Assembly: GCF_947495565.1 (NCBI RefSeq)
Contig: NZ_CANLZM010000015.1
Coordinates: 58,532 to 122,531, forward strand
DNA from: an uncultured Pontibacter sp.
GTDB lineage: Bacteria > Bacteroidota > Bacteroidia > Cytophagales > Hymenobacteraceae
Reading direction: 5' to 3'
DNA: 64,000 bases
Shown here: positions 39,175 to 47,739 of the stretch, in pieces
How positions within the stretch are numbered: the first letter of the stretch is position 1
Layout: each line of letters starts with the position of its first letter
Made by a program: the position numbers and the translations under genes
The notes under the pieces: generated by a model
Database searches by the model: none
What the model saw: the letters and a program-made list of their open reading frames with translations, nothing else
Told to the model about the DNA's origin: nothing

Positions 39175-39268
39175 ATTAATTGCTGTTTGTTGATTGTTAA
39201 ATTGCTGTAAGAGAATGAAGGGGCTATGTTTTCGCCCCTCCACTCAATCAGGCATTCAAAAATTCAGG

Positions 39269-40087
39269 TTAATCCCAGTCAGGGGCAAACGGTGGGTTGA
39301 CGATGCGGCCATTGTCTTGCCTTAAAGCAGTGATTTCCTGCATCTCCTCCGGGGTTAGCTCAAAATCGAAGATGTTGAGGTTTGCCTTCATGTGTGCTTC
39401 TTTGGAACTTCTCGGGATAGCCATTACACCGTCTTGCTGTATCATCCAGCGAAGCGTTACCTGGGCTTCATTCTTGCCATACTTCTCGCCAATGCCTTTG
39501 AGCGTATCGTTGCCCATCACCTTACCTTGAGCAATGGGGCTATAAGCCGTTAGCGTAATGTCATTCTTGCCAAAGTAGTTGTTGAGTGTGTCCTGATTAA
39601 TAAAAGGATGATACTCCACCTGGTTTGTGATGATCTCAGCGCCGGTTGCCAGCACCTTGTCGAGCAGGGTAGTAGTATGGTTGCTCACCCCGATATACTT
39701 TGTGTAGCCTTTTTCCTGTGCCTTAACCAGTTCGCCTATATATTCTTCCACAGGAACCTCTGGATTTGGCCAATGGACTAAGAGCAGGTCTACCTGTTTT
39801 GTCTTCAGCTTCCGCAGGCTTTCCTCCACCGACGGCATAAACTGCTGCTTGTCCAGCTTTTCGTACCATACTTTAGTTGTCAGGAATATTTCTTCGCGAG
39901 GAATTCCGGAATCCTCTATGGCACGGCCAACGCCTTCTTCATTATTATATATCTGGGCCGTATCTATATGGCGATAGCCAGCCTCCAGGGCCGCTCTCAC
40001 CATTTTGTAAGCGGTATCGTTTTCTAACTGAAAAGTGCCAAAACCAAGTGCCGGCACAGTAGCACCTTTTATATTAATTTGTTTCAT
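39269..40087 (-). CDS. Aldo/keto reductase
   Basis: LGFGTFQL, GYRHIDTAQIYNNEEGVG, LLLVHWPNP, YSPIAQGKV. Confidence 0.95.
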   Translation of the reverse strand: MKQINIKGATVPALGFGTFQLENDTAYKMVRAALEAGYRHIDTAQIYNNEEGVGRAIEDSGIPREEIFLTTKVWYEKLDKQQFMPSVEESLRKLKTKQVDLLLVHWPNPEVPVEEYIGELVKAQEKGYTKYIGVSNHTTTLLDKVLATGAEIITNQVEYHPFINQDTLNNYFGKNDITLTAYSPIAQGKVMGNDTLKGIGEKYGKNEAQVTLRWMIQQDGVMAIPRSSKEAHMKANLNIFDFELTPEEMQEITALRQDNGRIVNPPFAPDWD

Positions 40088-40107
40088 ATTGATAGTAAGT
40101 ACATTAA

Positions 40108-40120
40108 TTGTGTATACAAA
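40108..40120. promoter_or_regulatory. Candidate MarR operator upstream of the AKR gene
   Basis: TTGTGTATACAAA, similar to the perfect palindrome at 40614-40627. Confidence 0.4.
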
Positions 40121-40138
40121 TGTTGAGTCAAAAAAATA

Positions 40139-40588
40139 CTACCCGCGTAGTTTGTCGAGTAGGTTACTTGCCAGAACAGCTTCCTCCTGCGAAAGGTTAT
40201 GGAATCGCTCAAATAAAGTAGGGAATTTATCGTCTACTTCCTGTAGCTTCTTCAGGCCGCTTTCAGTTATCCGCACATCAATCATGCGGCGGTTGGTCTG
40301 ACAGATATCACGGGTTACGTAACCTTTCTCAATCAGTTTGTCGATGAGGCGGGTAACGTTAGAGTTGCGGTCTACCATGCGGTTCTGTATATCGCCGAAG
40401 CACACCGGGCTCGGGTGTTGCCCCCGAAGTATAGCCAGCACGTTTTGCTGCTGCAGCGTAAGGCCCAGCCCTTTAAAAAACGGAATCAGCTGCTGGTTTA
40501 GCCAATTGTTTGTGAACAACAGGTTAGCCATCAGGCGACGGTAATCGTCCTTAAACTCTTTCTGGTGTATTTCGTCTTCTATCCTCAT
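40139..40588 (-). CDS. MarR family transcriptional regulator
   Basis: LTLQQQNVLAILRGQ...IQNRMVDRNSNVTRLIDKLIEKGYVTRDICQTNRRMIDVRITESGLKKL. Confidence 0.92.
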   Translation of the reverse strand: MRIEDEIHQKEFKDDYRRLMANLLFTNNWLNQQLIPFFKGLGLTLQQQNVLAILRGQHPSPVCFGDIQNRMVDRNSNVTRLIDKLIEKGYVTRDICQTNRRMIDVRITESGLKKLQEVDDKFPTLFERFHNLSQEEAVLASNLLDKLRG

Positions 40589-40613
40589 TGTTATGGCAAA
40601 GTTAAGAAATTTA

Positions 40614-40627
40614 TTTGTATATACAAA
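40614..40627. promoter_or_regulatory. Candidate MarR operator upstream of marR
   Basis: Perfect 14-bp palindrome TTTGTATATACAAA about 25 nt upstream of the marR start. Confidence 0.5.
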
Positions 40628-40692
40628 ATTTGTAAATGTAAGGTTTGGCGGGAGCAGAGAAATGAGGCAGTCGATGCTAATAGCAGGCAGAG

Positions 40693-40711
40693 AGCACAAG
40701 CGGACGCTCGG
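40693..40711. repeat. REP-like palindrome (degenerate)
   Basis: AGCACAAGCGGACGCTCGG. Confidence 0.4.
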
Positions 40712-40733
40712 GGAGGAAAACATCAACTGCACC

Positions 40734-40776
40734 AAAACAGCAAAGGCTGCCAGTTTGTGGCAGCCTTTGCTGTTTT
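40734..40776. terminator. Terminator hairpin downstream of the M16 peptidase
   Basis: AAAACAGCAAAGGCTGCCA / TGGCAGCCTTTGCTGTTTT. Confidence 0.85.
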
Positions 40777-40791
40777 CATACTTTATCATAA

Positions 40792-42063
40792 TTATACTTC
40801 TGATGTTTCCTCCACCGGCTGCTCCTTTTTCTCCGCCTTATATAGCAGGGTAGAGCAATTGGTTTGGCGCAGTACCGCCTGGGCACAACGCTGGATATCG
40901 TCTGACGTAACGGCCTGCACCTTTTCTCCCTCTTGATTAATCAGGTTGGCGTCGCCGAGGAGTTTGCTGTAGGCCAGGTTCATGGCGCGGTTCAAAAGCT
41001 CTATCTCCGAGAAAACAATGCTGGTTTCGGCCTGGTTCTTTACTTTATTCAGTTCCTCCTCATCCACAAGGTTATCGATCAGTTCCTGCACAATGGCTTC
41101 TACGGCCGCGTTGGCTTCCTGCAGGTCCACGCCTTCGTTCAGTTTACCCTGAATAATGAGCAGGCCTGGCTCCACGCTTCCGGTTACAGACGCTGTGATG
41201 GAGTTGAAGAGTTTCTGCTCCTTTACCAGCCGTTCGTAAAGGCGGCTTGATTTGCCCCGGCCCAAAATGTCGCTGATCAGGTCTACGGCGTGGTAATCGG
41301 GGTGCTGGCGGCTTGGCATGTGGTATGCTTTATAAAGAGCGCTGAGCGGTACGTCAGAACTGATTTCCAGTGTACGCGCCTCCGTCTGCCGCGGCTCCTC
41401 CTTTAACTGGCGCTCATACTTTTCGCCGGCAGGTATCGGGCCGAACCATTTTCCCGCCAATTCTTTTGCATGCTCAAAAGTGACGTTGCCGGCTACTACA
41501 AGTATAGCGTTGCTCGGAGAATAATGCTTCCGGAAGAAAGACTTCACAATATCCATGGTGGCCTCCTCGATATGAGAGATCTCCTTGCCAATAGTGGCCC
41601 ACTTGTAAGAATGCTCTTTGTAAGCCAGTGGCCGCAGCTTCAGCCATACATCGCCGTAAGGTTGGTTCAGGTAGTTCTGCTTAAACTCCTCTACCACCAC
41701 TTTGCGCTGCACCTCCAGGCCATGGTCGCTAAAGGCAAGCTCCAGCATACGGTCCGATTCCAGCCAAAAGCCTGTTTCCAGGTTCTGCGCCGGCACCGAA
41801 AGGTAATAATTGGTGATGTCGGGGCTGGTAAAAGCATTGTTCTCGCCGCCTACGCGCTGCAGAGGCTCATCATACACCGGAATGTTCTTGGACCCGCTGA
41901 ACATCAGGTGCTCGAACAGGTGCGCAAAACCAGTGTGCGCCTCCTCCTCATCACGCGAGCCTACATCGTACAGCACGTTCAGTACCGCCATCGGGGAAGT
42001 ATGATCCTCATGCACAATCACGCGCAGGCCGTTATCAAGGGTAAATTCTTTAAACTCTATCAT
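40792..42063 (-). CDS. M16 family (insulinase-like) metallopeptidase
   Basis: HTGFAHLFEHLMFSGSKN (HxxEH) ... VVVEEFKQNY. Confidence 0.95.
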   Translation of the reverse strand: MIEFKEFTLDNGLRVIVHEDHTSPMAVLNVLYDVGSRDEEEAHTGFAHLFEHLMFSGSKNIPVYDEPLQRVGGENNAFTSPDITNYYLSVPAQNLETGFWLESDRMLELAFSDHGLEVQRKVVVEEFKQNYLNQPYGDVWLKLRPLAYKEHSYKWATIGKEISHIEEATMDIVKSFFRKHYSPSNAILVVAGNVTFEHAKELAGKWFGPIPAGEKYERQLKEEPRQTEARTLEISSDVPLSALYKAYHMPSRQHPDYHAVDLISDILGRGKSSRLYERLVKEQKLFNSITASVTGSVEPGLLIIQGKLNEGVDLQEANAAVEAIVQELIDNLVDEEELNKVKNQAETSIVFSEIELLNRAMNLAYSKLLGDANLINQEGEKVQAVTSDDIQRCAQAVLRQTNCSTLLYKAEKKEQPVEETSEV

Positions 42064-42315
42064 TGCTCTTCTTCGGTTTTTAAAATGATCAGTATACAGG
42101 AGCCAAACTGCCGCAAAACAGCAAATCTATACTTTATACTATGTCTTAGCTTGCAGGCTTTACAGCTTTTCTGTAGCTTTTGCTCGCCAACTGTGCGTTG
42201 CCGTTTGGCACTTGTGTATAATCAACTAAACAAAAGTATAAATTAATGGCATACATTTCAGGTGCCTTGCCATTACTTTAACCAGACAAACTATAACGAG
42301 GTTTTCATAAAAGAG

Positions 42316-44295
42316 ATGAATTACAACCGCAAAGAATATTCTGAGGAGGAACTGATACAGCTATACCGCGCCATTCTGAAGCCGCGCATGATTGAGGAGC
42401 GTATGCTAGTGCTGCTGCGCCAGGGGCGCGTAACCAAGTGGTTTTCCGGTATTGGCCAGGAAGCTATTTCGGTGGGCTCAGCCTTGGCCCTGGATCAGGA
42501 TGAGTATATTCTGCCGCTGCACCGCAATTTAGGCGTATTTACAAGCCGCGGCATCGACCTGGGCCGCCTGTTTGCGCAGTTCCAGGGTAAGACTCACGGC
42601 TTTACCAAAGGCCGCGACCGCTCTTTCCACTTCGGCACCAATGAGCACCACATTGTAGGTATGATTTCGCACCTGGGCCCGCAACTGGCTGTAGCCGACG
42701 GTATTGCCCTGGCGGATTTGCTGGAGAACAAGGAGAAGGTAACGCTGGTGTTTAGCGGCGATGGCGGCGCCTCGGAAGGTGATTTCCATGAGGCGCTGAA
42801 TGTGGCAGCCGTGTGGGGGCTACCGGTTATCTTTATGATCGAGAATAATGGCTATGGCCTTTCCACGCCAAGCAACGAGCAGTTCAGGTTTAAGCATTTC
42901 ATTGACAAAGGCCCTGCATACGGCATTGATTCCCTGCAGATAGACGGCAACAACATTCTGGAAGTTTACGACACCGTGCGCCAAGCAGCGGCCAGTATCC
43001 GTAAGAACCCGCGCCCGATGCTGATTGAGGCCATTACGTTTAGGATGCGCGGCCACGAAGAAGCGAGCGGCACCAAGTATGTGCCGCAGGAGCTGTTCGA
43101 GAAATGGGCTAAGAAAGACCCTGTGGAGAACTTTGAAAAGTACCTGCTCGATGATCTGGTGCTGACCCAGAAGACCATGGAAAGTATAAAGGAGGAGCTG
43201 AAGGCCGAGATAGAGGAGGGGCTGCAGACAGCCTTTGCCGAGCCAATGCCGGAAGCCAACCGCGAGCAGGAAATAGCCGATATGTATAAGCCTTTCTCTC
43301 AGGAGGTGATACAGCCAGCCGGTGACGGTAAAACAGAGCGCCGTTTTGTGGATGCCATCTCGGATGGCCTTCGCCAAAGTATGGAGCGCTACCCGGAGCT
43401 GGTGCTGATGGGTCAGGATATTGCCGAGTATGGTGGTGTATTTAAAATTACTGAGGGCTTCGTAGATAAATTCGGCAAAGACAGGGTTCGCAACACGCCA
43501 CTTTGCGAATCGGCTATACTTGGTGTTGGCTTGGGCATGTCGGTGCGCGGGCAGAAAAGTATGGTAGAGATGCAGTTCGCCGATTTTGTGAGCGCCGGCT
43601 TCAGCCAGATTGTAAATAACTTGGCCAAGAGCCATTACCGTTGGGGGCAAAATGCCGATGTGGTGGTACGCATGCCTACGGGCGCCGGCACAGCAGCAGG
43701 TCCGTTTCACTCGCAGAGCAACGAGGCCTGGTTCTTCCATACGCCGGGCCTGAAGATCGTGTACCCATCCTCGCCTTACGATGCTAAAGGCCTGCTGAAT
43801 GCCGCCATAGAAGACCCGAACCCGATCATGTACTTTGAGCACAAGCTGCTTTACCGCTCCATCTCGCAGGAAATTCCAGATGATTACTACACCGTGGAGA
43901 TTGGTAAGGCTAAAACAGTGGCGGAAGGCTCTGACCTAACTATCATCACGTACGGTATGGGTGTGCACTGGGCCAAGCAGCTGCAGCAGGAGCTAACGGG
44001 TGCAAGTATAGAAATCCTGGACCTGCGTACACTGTTGCCTTGGGATAAAGATGCGGTACGCGCTGCCGTGGAGAAGACAGGCCGTGCCATTATACTTCAT
44101 GAAGATACCATGACCGGTGGCATCGGTGGGGAGATTGCCGCCTGGATTAGCGAGCACTGCTTTGAGCTGCTGGATGCGCCAGTTGCCCGCGTGGCCAGCC
44201 TGGACACCGCCGTGCCGTTCGCGCCACCGCTTGAGCAGGAGTTTCTGCCAAAGCAGCGTTTGCGCCAGAAAGCAGAAGCAATGTTAAATTACTAA
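42316..44295 (+). CDS. Fused alpha/beta 2-oxoacid dehydrogenase E1 component
   Basis: E1-alpha (FSGDGGASEGDFHEALNVAAVWGLPVIFMIENNGYGLSTP) fused to E1-beta (GQDIAEYGGVFKITEGF, RMPTGAGTAAGPFHSQSNEAWFFHTPGLKIVYPSSP). Confidence 0.95.
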   Translation: MNYNRKEYSEEELIQLYRAILKPRMIEERMLVLLRQGRVTKWFSGIGQEAISVGSALALDQDEYILPLHRNLGVFTSRGIDLGRLFAQFQGKTHGFTKGRDRSFHFGTNEHHIVGMISHLGPQLAVADGIALADLLENKEKVTLVFSGDGGASEGDFHEALNVAAVWGLPVIFMIENNGYGLSTPSNEQFRFKHFIDKGPAYGIDSLQIDGNNILEVYDTVRQAAASIRKNPRPMLIEAITFRMRGHEEASGTKYVPQELFEKWAKKDPVENFEKYLLDDLVLTQKTMESIKEELKAEIEEGLQTAFAEPMPEANREQEIADMYKPFSQEVIQPAGDGKTERRFVDAISDGLRQSMERYPELVLMGQDIAEYGGVFKITEGFVDKFGKDRVRNTPLCESAILGVGLGMSVRGQKSMVEMQFADFVSAGFSQIVNNLAKSHYRWGQNADVVVRMPTGAGTAAGPFHSQSNEAWFFHTPGLKIVYPSSPYDAKGLLNAAIEDPNPIMYFEHKLLYRSISQEIPDDYYTVEIGKAKTVAEGSDLTIITYGMGVHWAKQLQQELTGASIEILDLRTLLPWDKDAVRAAVEKTGRAIILHEDTMTGGIGGEIAAWISEHCFELLDAPVARVASLDTAVPFAPPLEQEFLPKQRLRQKAEAMLNY

Positions 44296-44391
44296 GATCT
44301 ACAAAAGCAGTCTAGTGTATTGTTTTGCAGTATGCTATGCTGATTTTGTGTTTAAACTATTTATATAAAATAAAATCCATATATTTGCATC

Positions 44392-44604
44392 ATGCATTTT
44401 CTTCGCCCATACCTCTTTATGTTGCTGTGTTTGTTTCTGCTTGCGGGTTCCGGTTGCCAGCGCAAAGGAATTCCGTGCCCTAAACCTACCAGCAAACGCA
44501 CTGTAAAGATACAAGGGCCAAACTCACAGGGGCTAGAGGCTATTAAAGTATCAACAGACAAAAACGGCAGGGTGAAGAAGAAGCGCGTGTTAGGATTGTT
44601 TTAG
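44392..44604 (+). CDS. Small lipoprotein, unknown function
   Basis: Lipobox LLAGSGCQRKG; 70 aa. Confidence 0.65.
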   Translation: MHFLRPYLFMLLCLFLLAGSGCQRKGIPCPKPTSKRTVKIQGPNSQGLEAIKVSTDKNGRVKKKRVLGLF

Positions 44605-44635
44605 AAACCAGTTTAATCAGAATCAGTATAAGACC

Positions 44636-45010
44636 ATGATGAAGGTGCGTGTTGCTGAATTTTGCTGCCAGACAGCATATAAGTATGGCTTTGGCCTGCT
44701 GCTGTTTTTCCTGTTAGGTACTTTACCCGGCTATGGGCAGGTAAGCTATGAGGCATCGGCTAGGCATGAGCAGCAGCTACGGAAATCGCTGAAAGACGCG
44801 GAGAAAGTAGACAATAAGTATAAAAGCACCCATCTGAACACTGATACTTATACTTTTAAGAAAGGAGTGGCTGGCCGCAAACGGGTTAAGAGAGACGATG
44901 GTCGTTCTAAGCTGCAGTTTAACGTAAACGGAGAACCAGCCAAGAAGCCAAAGCTCTTTAAGAAGAAGAGAAAGTATAAGTCTCGGAGCGAGAGAAGAGA
45001 ATCAAACTAA
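44636..45010 (+). CDS. Hypothetical secreted protein with very basic C-terminus
   Basis: Hydrophobic N-terminus then KKPKLFKKKRKYKSRSERRESN. Confidence 0.6.
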   Translation: MMKVRVAEFCCQTAYKYGFGLLLFFLLGTLPGYGQVSYEASARHEQQLRKSLKDAEKVDNKYKSTHLNTDTYTFKKGVAGRKRVKRDDGRSKLQFNVNGEPAKKPKLFKKKRKYKSRSERRESN

Positions 45011-45031
45011 AAAGAGAAAGGACCTGACAAA

Positions 45032-45373
45032 ATGAATTGGCACCCGCTAACCAGCGTTGAGCAGTTGGATGAGATTATAGAAGAATCCAAAAACACCCCA
45101 GTCGTTATTTTTAAGCATAGCACCGCCTGTTCTATTAGCTCAACTGCCAAAAGCCGCCTGGAGCGCCAGTGGCAGGGCGCTGGCTTGGATCATATAAAAC
45201 CTTATTACCTTGACCTGATCAGCTACCGACCTGTTTCGAACGAGGTGGCAGAGCTGTTGCAGGTAAGGCACCAGTCGCCGCAGGTGCTGCTGGTGCAGGA
45301 TGGTGTTTGCACCTACAATGCCTCGCACTTGGGCATTAGCGTAGACGCTATCAAAAAGCAAACCGCAGCATAG
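45032..45373 (+). CDS. ytxJ: YtxJ/BrxC-type monothiol bacilliredoxin family protein
   Basis: VVIFKHSTACSISSTAKSRLERQW...YYLDLISYRPVSNEVAELLQVRHQSPQVLLVQDG. Confidence 0.9.
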   Translation: MNWHPLTSVEQLDEIIEESKNTPVVIFKHSTACSISSTAKSRLERQWQGAGLDHIKPYYLDLISYRPVSNEVAELLQVRHQSPQVLLVQDGVCTYNASHLGISVDAIKKQTAA

Positions 45374-45548
45374 TAATCTATACTTTTGCCAAGCTTCTTT
45401 GCCAAGGAGTTTGGGCCACTGTCCGGGCATAGTATTTTCTTTCTTAACCTGTTGCCTTGTATGCTTTGCCGTAAATGAGAGCAGAAATCCTGAGTTTGAA
45501 ATACACGTAAAGTTAAGTACCTTTATACCATCTGAAACTCACTGGCCT

Positions 45549-46277
45549 GTGATAAGATTTTTAACAATCATACTTGTGGCGGCACTTCTGGCAGCCACTC
45601 CAGCCGTTGCTCAGACGGATGAAAGTGAAAGCTTTGAGCGAGAGACGAGCTACGGCATCAATTTCAACTCCAACGGTGGGCTGATTGGCGGAGCCTTTGT
45701 GCGCTCTACCTTCTTTATGAACGAGCGGATGTACCAGTTCGGAGGCATTGAGATTGTAGAAGTAAAGCACCCTAAAGAAGAGCGCTACCTGAATTATGTG
45801 GGCGAGCCTTTCGTGTATGGCAAGAAGAACTACTTTTTTGTGGTGAGGCCGCACTATGGCCGCGAGCTTGTACTATTCCGGAAAGCGGCTGAATCAGGTG
45901 TGCAGGTAAATGCCTTAGGTGCGATAGGCCCTTCCATTGGTTTGCTTGTGCCATACTATATAGACTATAGCTACGACGGCACCACCAACGATGTGCGCAC
46001 AGTTCCATACGATGAGACCGTACACGTTAATACGGATTACATACTGGGAAGCGACACCGTTTTCCGGGGGCTGGGCCAGACTAAAATTAAACCGGGCCTG
46101 CATGCAAAAGCCGGCCTTAGCTTTGAGTACGGCAGATACCGCGAAAGCATAGCGGGCATAGAGGTTGGTGTGACCGTAGAGTACTTCCCGAGCAAGCCAA
46201 TCATTATCCCGTTAGCCGAAAATAATAATACCTTCACCTCGGTATACTTGAACCTGTACTACGGCAGCAGAAAGTAA
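45549..46277 (+). CDS. Hypothetical outer-membrane/secreted protein
   Basis: Probable signal peptide VIRFLTIILVAALLAATPAVAQ; barrel-like strands; start uncertain. Confidence 0.65.
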   Translation: MIRFLTIILVAALLAATPAVAQTDESESFERETSYGINFNSNGGLIGGAFVRSTFFMNERMYQFGGIEIVEVKHPKEERYLNYVGEPFVYGKKNYFFVVRPHYGRELVLFRKAAESGVQVNALGAIGPSIGLLVPYYIDYSYDGTTNDVRTVPYDETVHVNTDYILGSDTVFRGLGQTKIKPGLHAKAGLSFEYGRYRESIAGIEVGVTVEYFPSKPIIIPLAENNNTFTSVYLNLYYGSRK

Positions 46278-46390
46278 CCCCCCCCCTACGAACAATTACC
46301 AGAGCCGGTTTGTTAAAGGAGCATACTTGCCACAGGCACATTTTTAGCCTATGGTTAAACTCTTAACCCATAACTTCCTATCTTTGCACC

Positions 46391-47302
46391 ATGGATGAAA
46401 TGATGACACTTCCGGTTATTCAGCCCAACGCCAAGCCCGAGGGACTTAACGCGCTGGGCCAGCCACGCAAGCCAAACTGGCTTCGGGTAAAACTACCGGT
46501 TGGGAAGGAATACGCCAAAGTAAGAAGCATTGTAGATGAATATAAACTGCACACCATATGCGAGAGCGGTAACTGCCCGAACATGGGTGAGTGCTGGGGT
46601 GCAGGCACAGCAACCTTCATGATCTTAGGTAACGTGTGTACCCGCAGCTGCTCTTTCTGCGCTGTGGCCACCGGCCGACCCAACGAGTACGATGAAGACG
46701 AGCCGCGCCGTGTGGCCGAGGCGATACAGCTGATGGGCGTAAAGCACGCTGTAATTACCTCCGTAAACCGTGATGAGCTGAAAGACCGTGGCGCCGCTGT
46801 ATGGCACGATACGGTAAAGCAGGTGAAGCTGATGTCGCCGACAACAACCATCGAAACGTTGATTCCGGATGTGAAAGGCACTTGGGATGCATTGATTACG
46901 ATGATTTCGCCGGGGCAGGAGGTTGTTTCGCATAACATGGAGACGGTGAGGGAGCTGTACCGCCGCGTGCGTCCGCAGGCTAAGTATGACCGCTCGCTGG
47001 AGCAGATCCGCCGCACCAAAGAATTTGGGCAGCGCACCAAGACTGGTATCATGCTGGGCTTAGGCGAAACCCGTGAGCAGGTATACCAAGCCATGGATGA
47101 TCTGGCTGCTAACGGTTGCGACATCCTGACATTAGGCCAGTACTTGCAGCCAACAAAGATGCACCTGGAGGTAGCCGAATTTATTCACCCGGACCTTTTT
47201 GACCACTACCGCGAAGAAGGCTTAAAAAGAGGAATTAAATATGTGGAATCTGGTCCATTAGTAAGATCTTCATATCATGCCGAGCGCCACGTAAACGTTT
47301 AA
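46391..47302 (+). CDS. lipA: Lipoyl synthase
   Basis: [39 protein letters not shown]. Confidence 0.98.
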   Translation: MDEMMTLPVIQPNAKPEGLNALGQPRKPNWLRVKLPVGKEYAKVRSIVDEYKLHTICESGNCPNMGECWGAGTATFMILGNVCTRSCSFCAVATGRPNEYDEDEPRRVAEAIQLMGVKHAVITSVNRDELKDRGAAVWHDTVKQVKLMSPTTTIETLIPDVKGTWDALITMISPGQEVVSHNMETVRELYRRVRPQAKYDRSLEQIRRTKEFGQRTKTGIMLGLGETREQVYQAMDDLAANGCDILTLGQYLQPTKMHLEVAEFIHPDLFDHYREEGLKRGIKYVESGPLVRSSYHAERHVNV

Positions 47303-47319
47303 CAGCATAACATCAAACC

Positions 47320-47361
47320 AAAGAAGCCCCTGTAGCATTTAATTGCTGCAGGGGCTTCTTT
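47320..47361. terminator. Terminator downstream of lipA
   Basis: AAAGAAGCCCCTGTAGCA / TGCTGCAGGGGCTTCTTT followed by T-rich sequence. Confidence 0.85.
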
Positions 47362-47739
47362 ATTTTATATTTATACAATAATAGTCAAATTGTAATAAAC
47401 TAATATTTTGATAATAATATTCAAATATATTTTAAAATAGAGGTATAAAATGTAATTTTAAGAGCGAATCCTTAATACTACAACTATGCCTATGTAAACA
47501 AATTTACTTATCTCCTCGCAAAGTTTCTTTGCACTGCTTACCCCCACTTCCTTCTTGATGAAAGAAAAATGGTCGACTTAATATAAGATTTGACTGTTAC
47601 TATAGTTATATATAAATATAGCATGATCTTGTTGTCTTGGAGAAAACCATTTTTGGGCAATCAAGTAAAAGAGTAAAGATAGATATAGCCCTATCTATGA
47701 ATATTTAAGTGACGTTATATACAGTTTTTTTAAATTTTT

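Noticed and set aside
42820-43842. 340-aa antisense ORF inside the fused E1 gene
   Set aside because: Fully overlaps a strongly supported CDS on the other strand; composition is typical of a shadow ORF with no recognisable domain.
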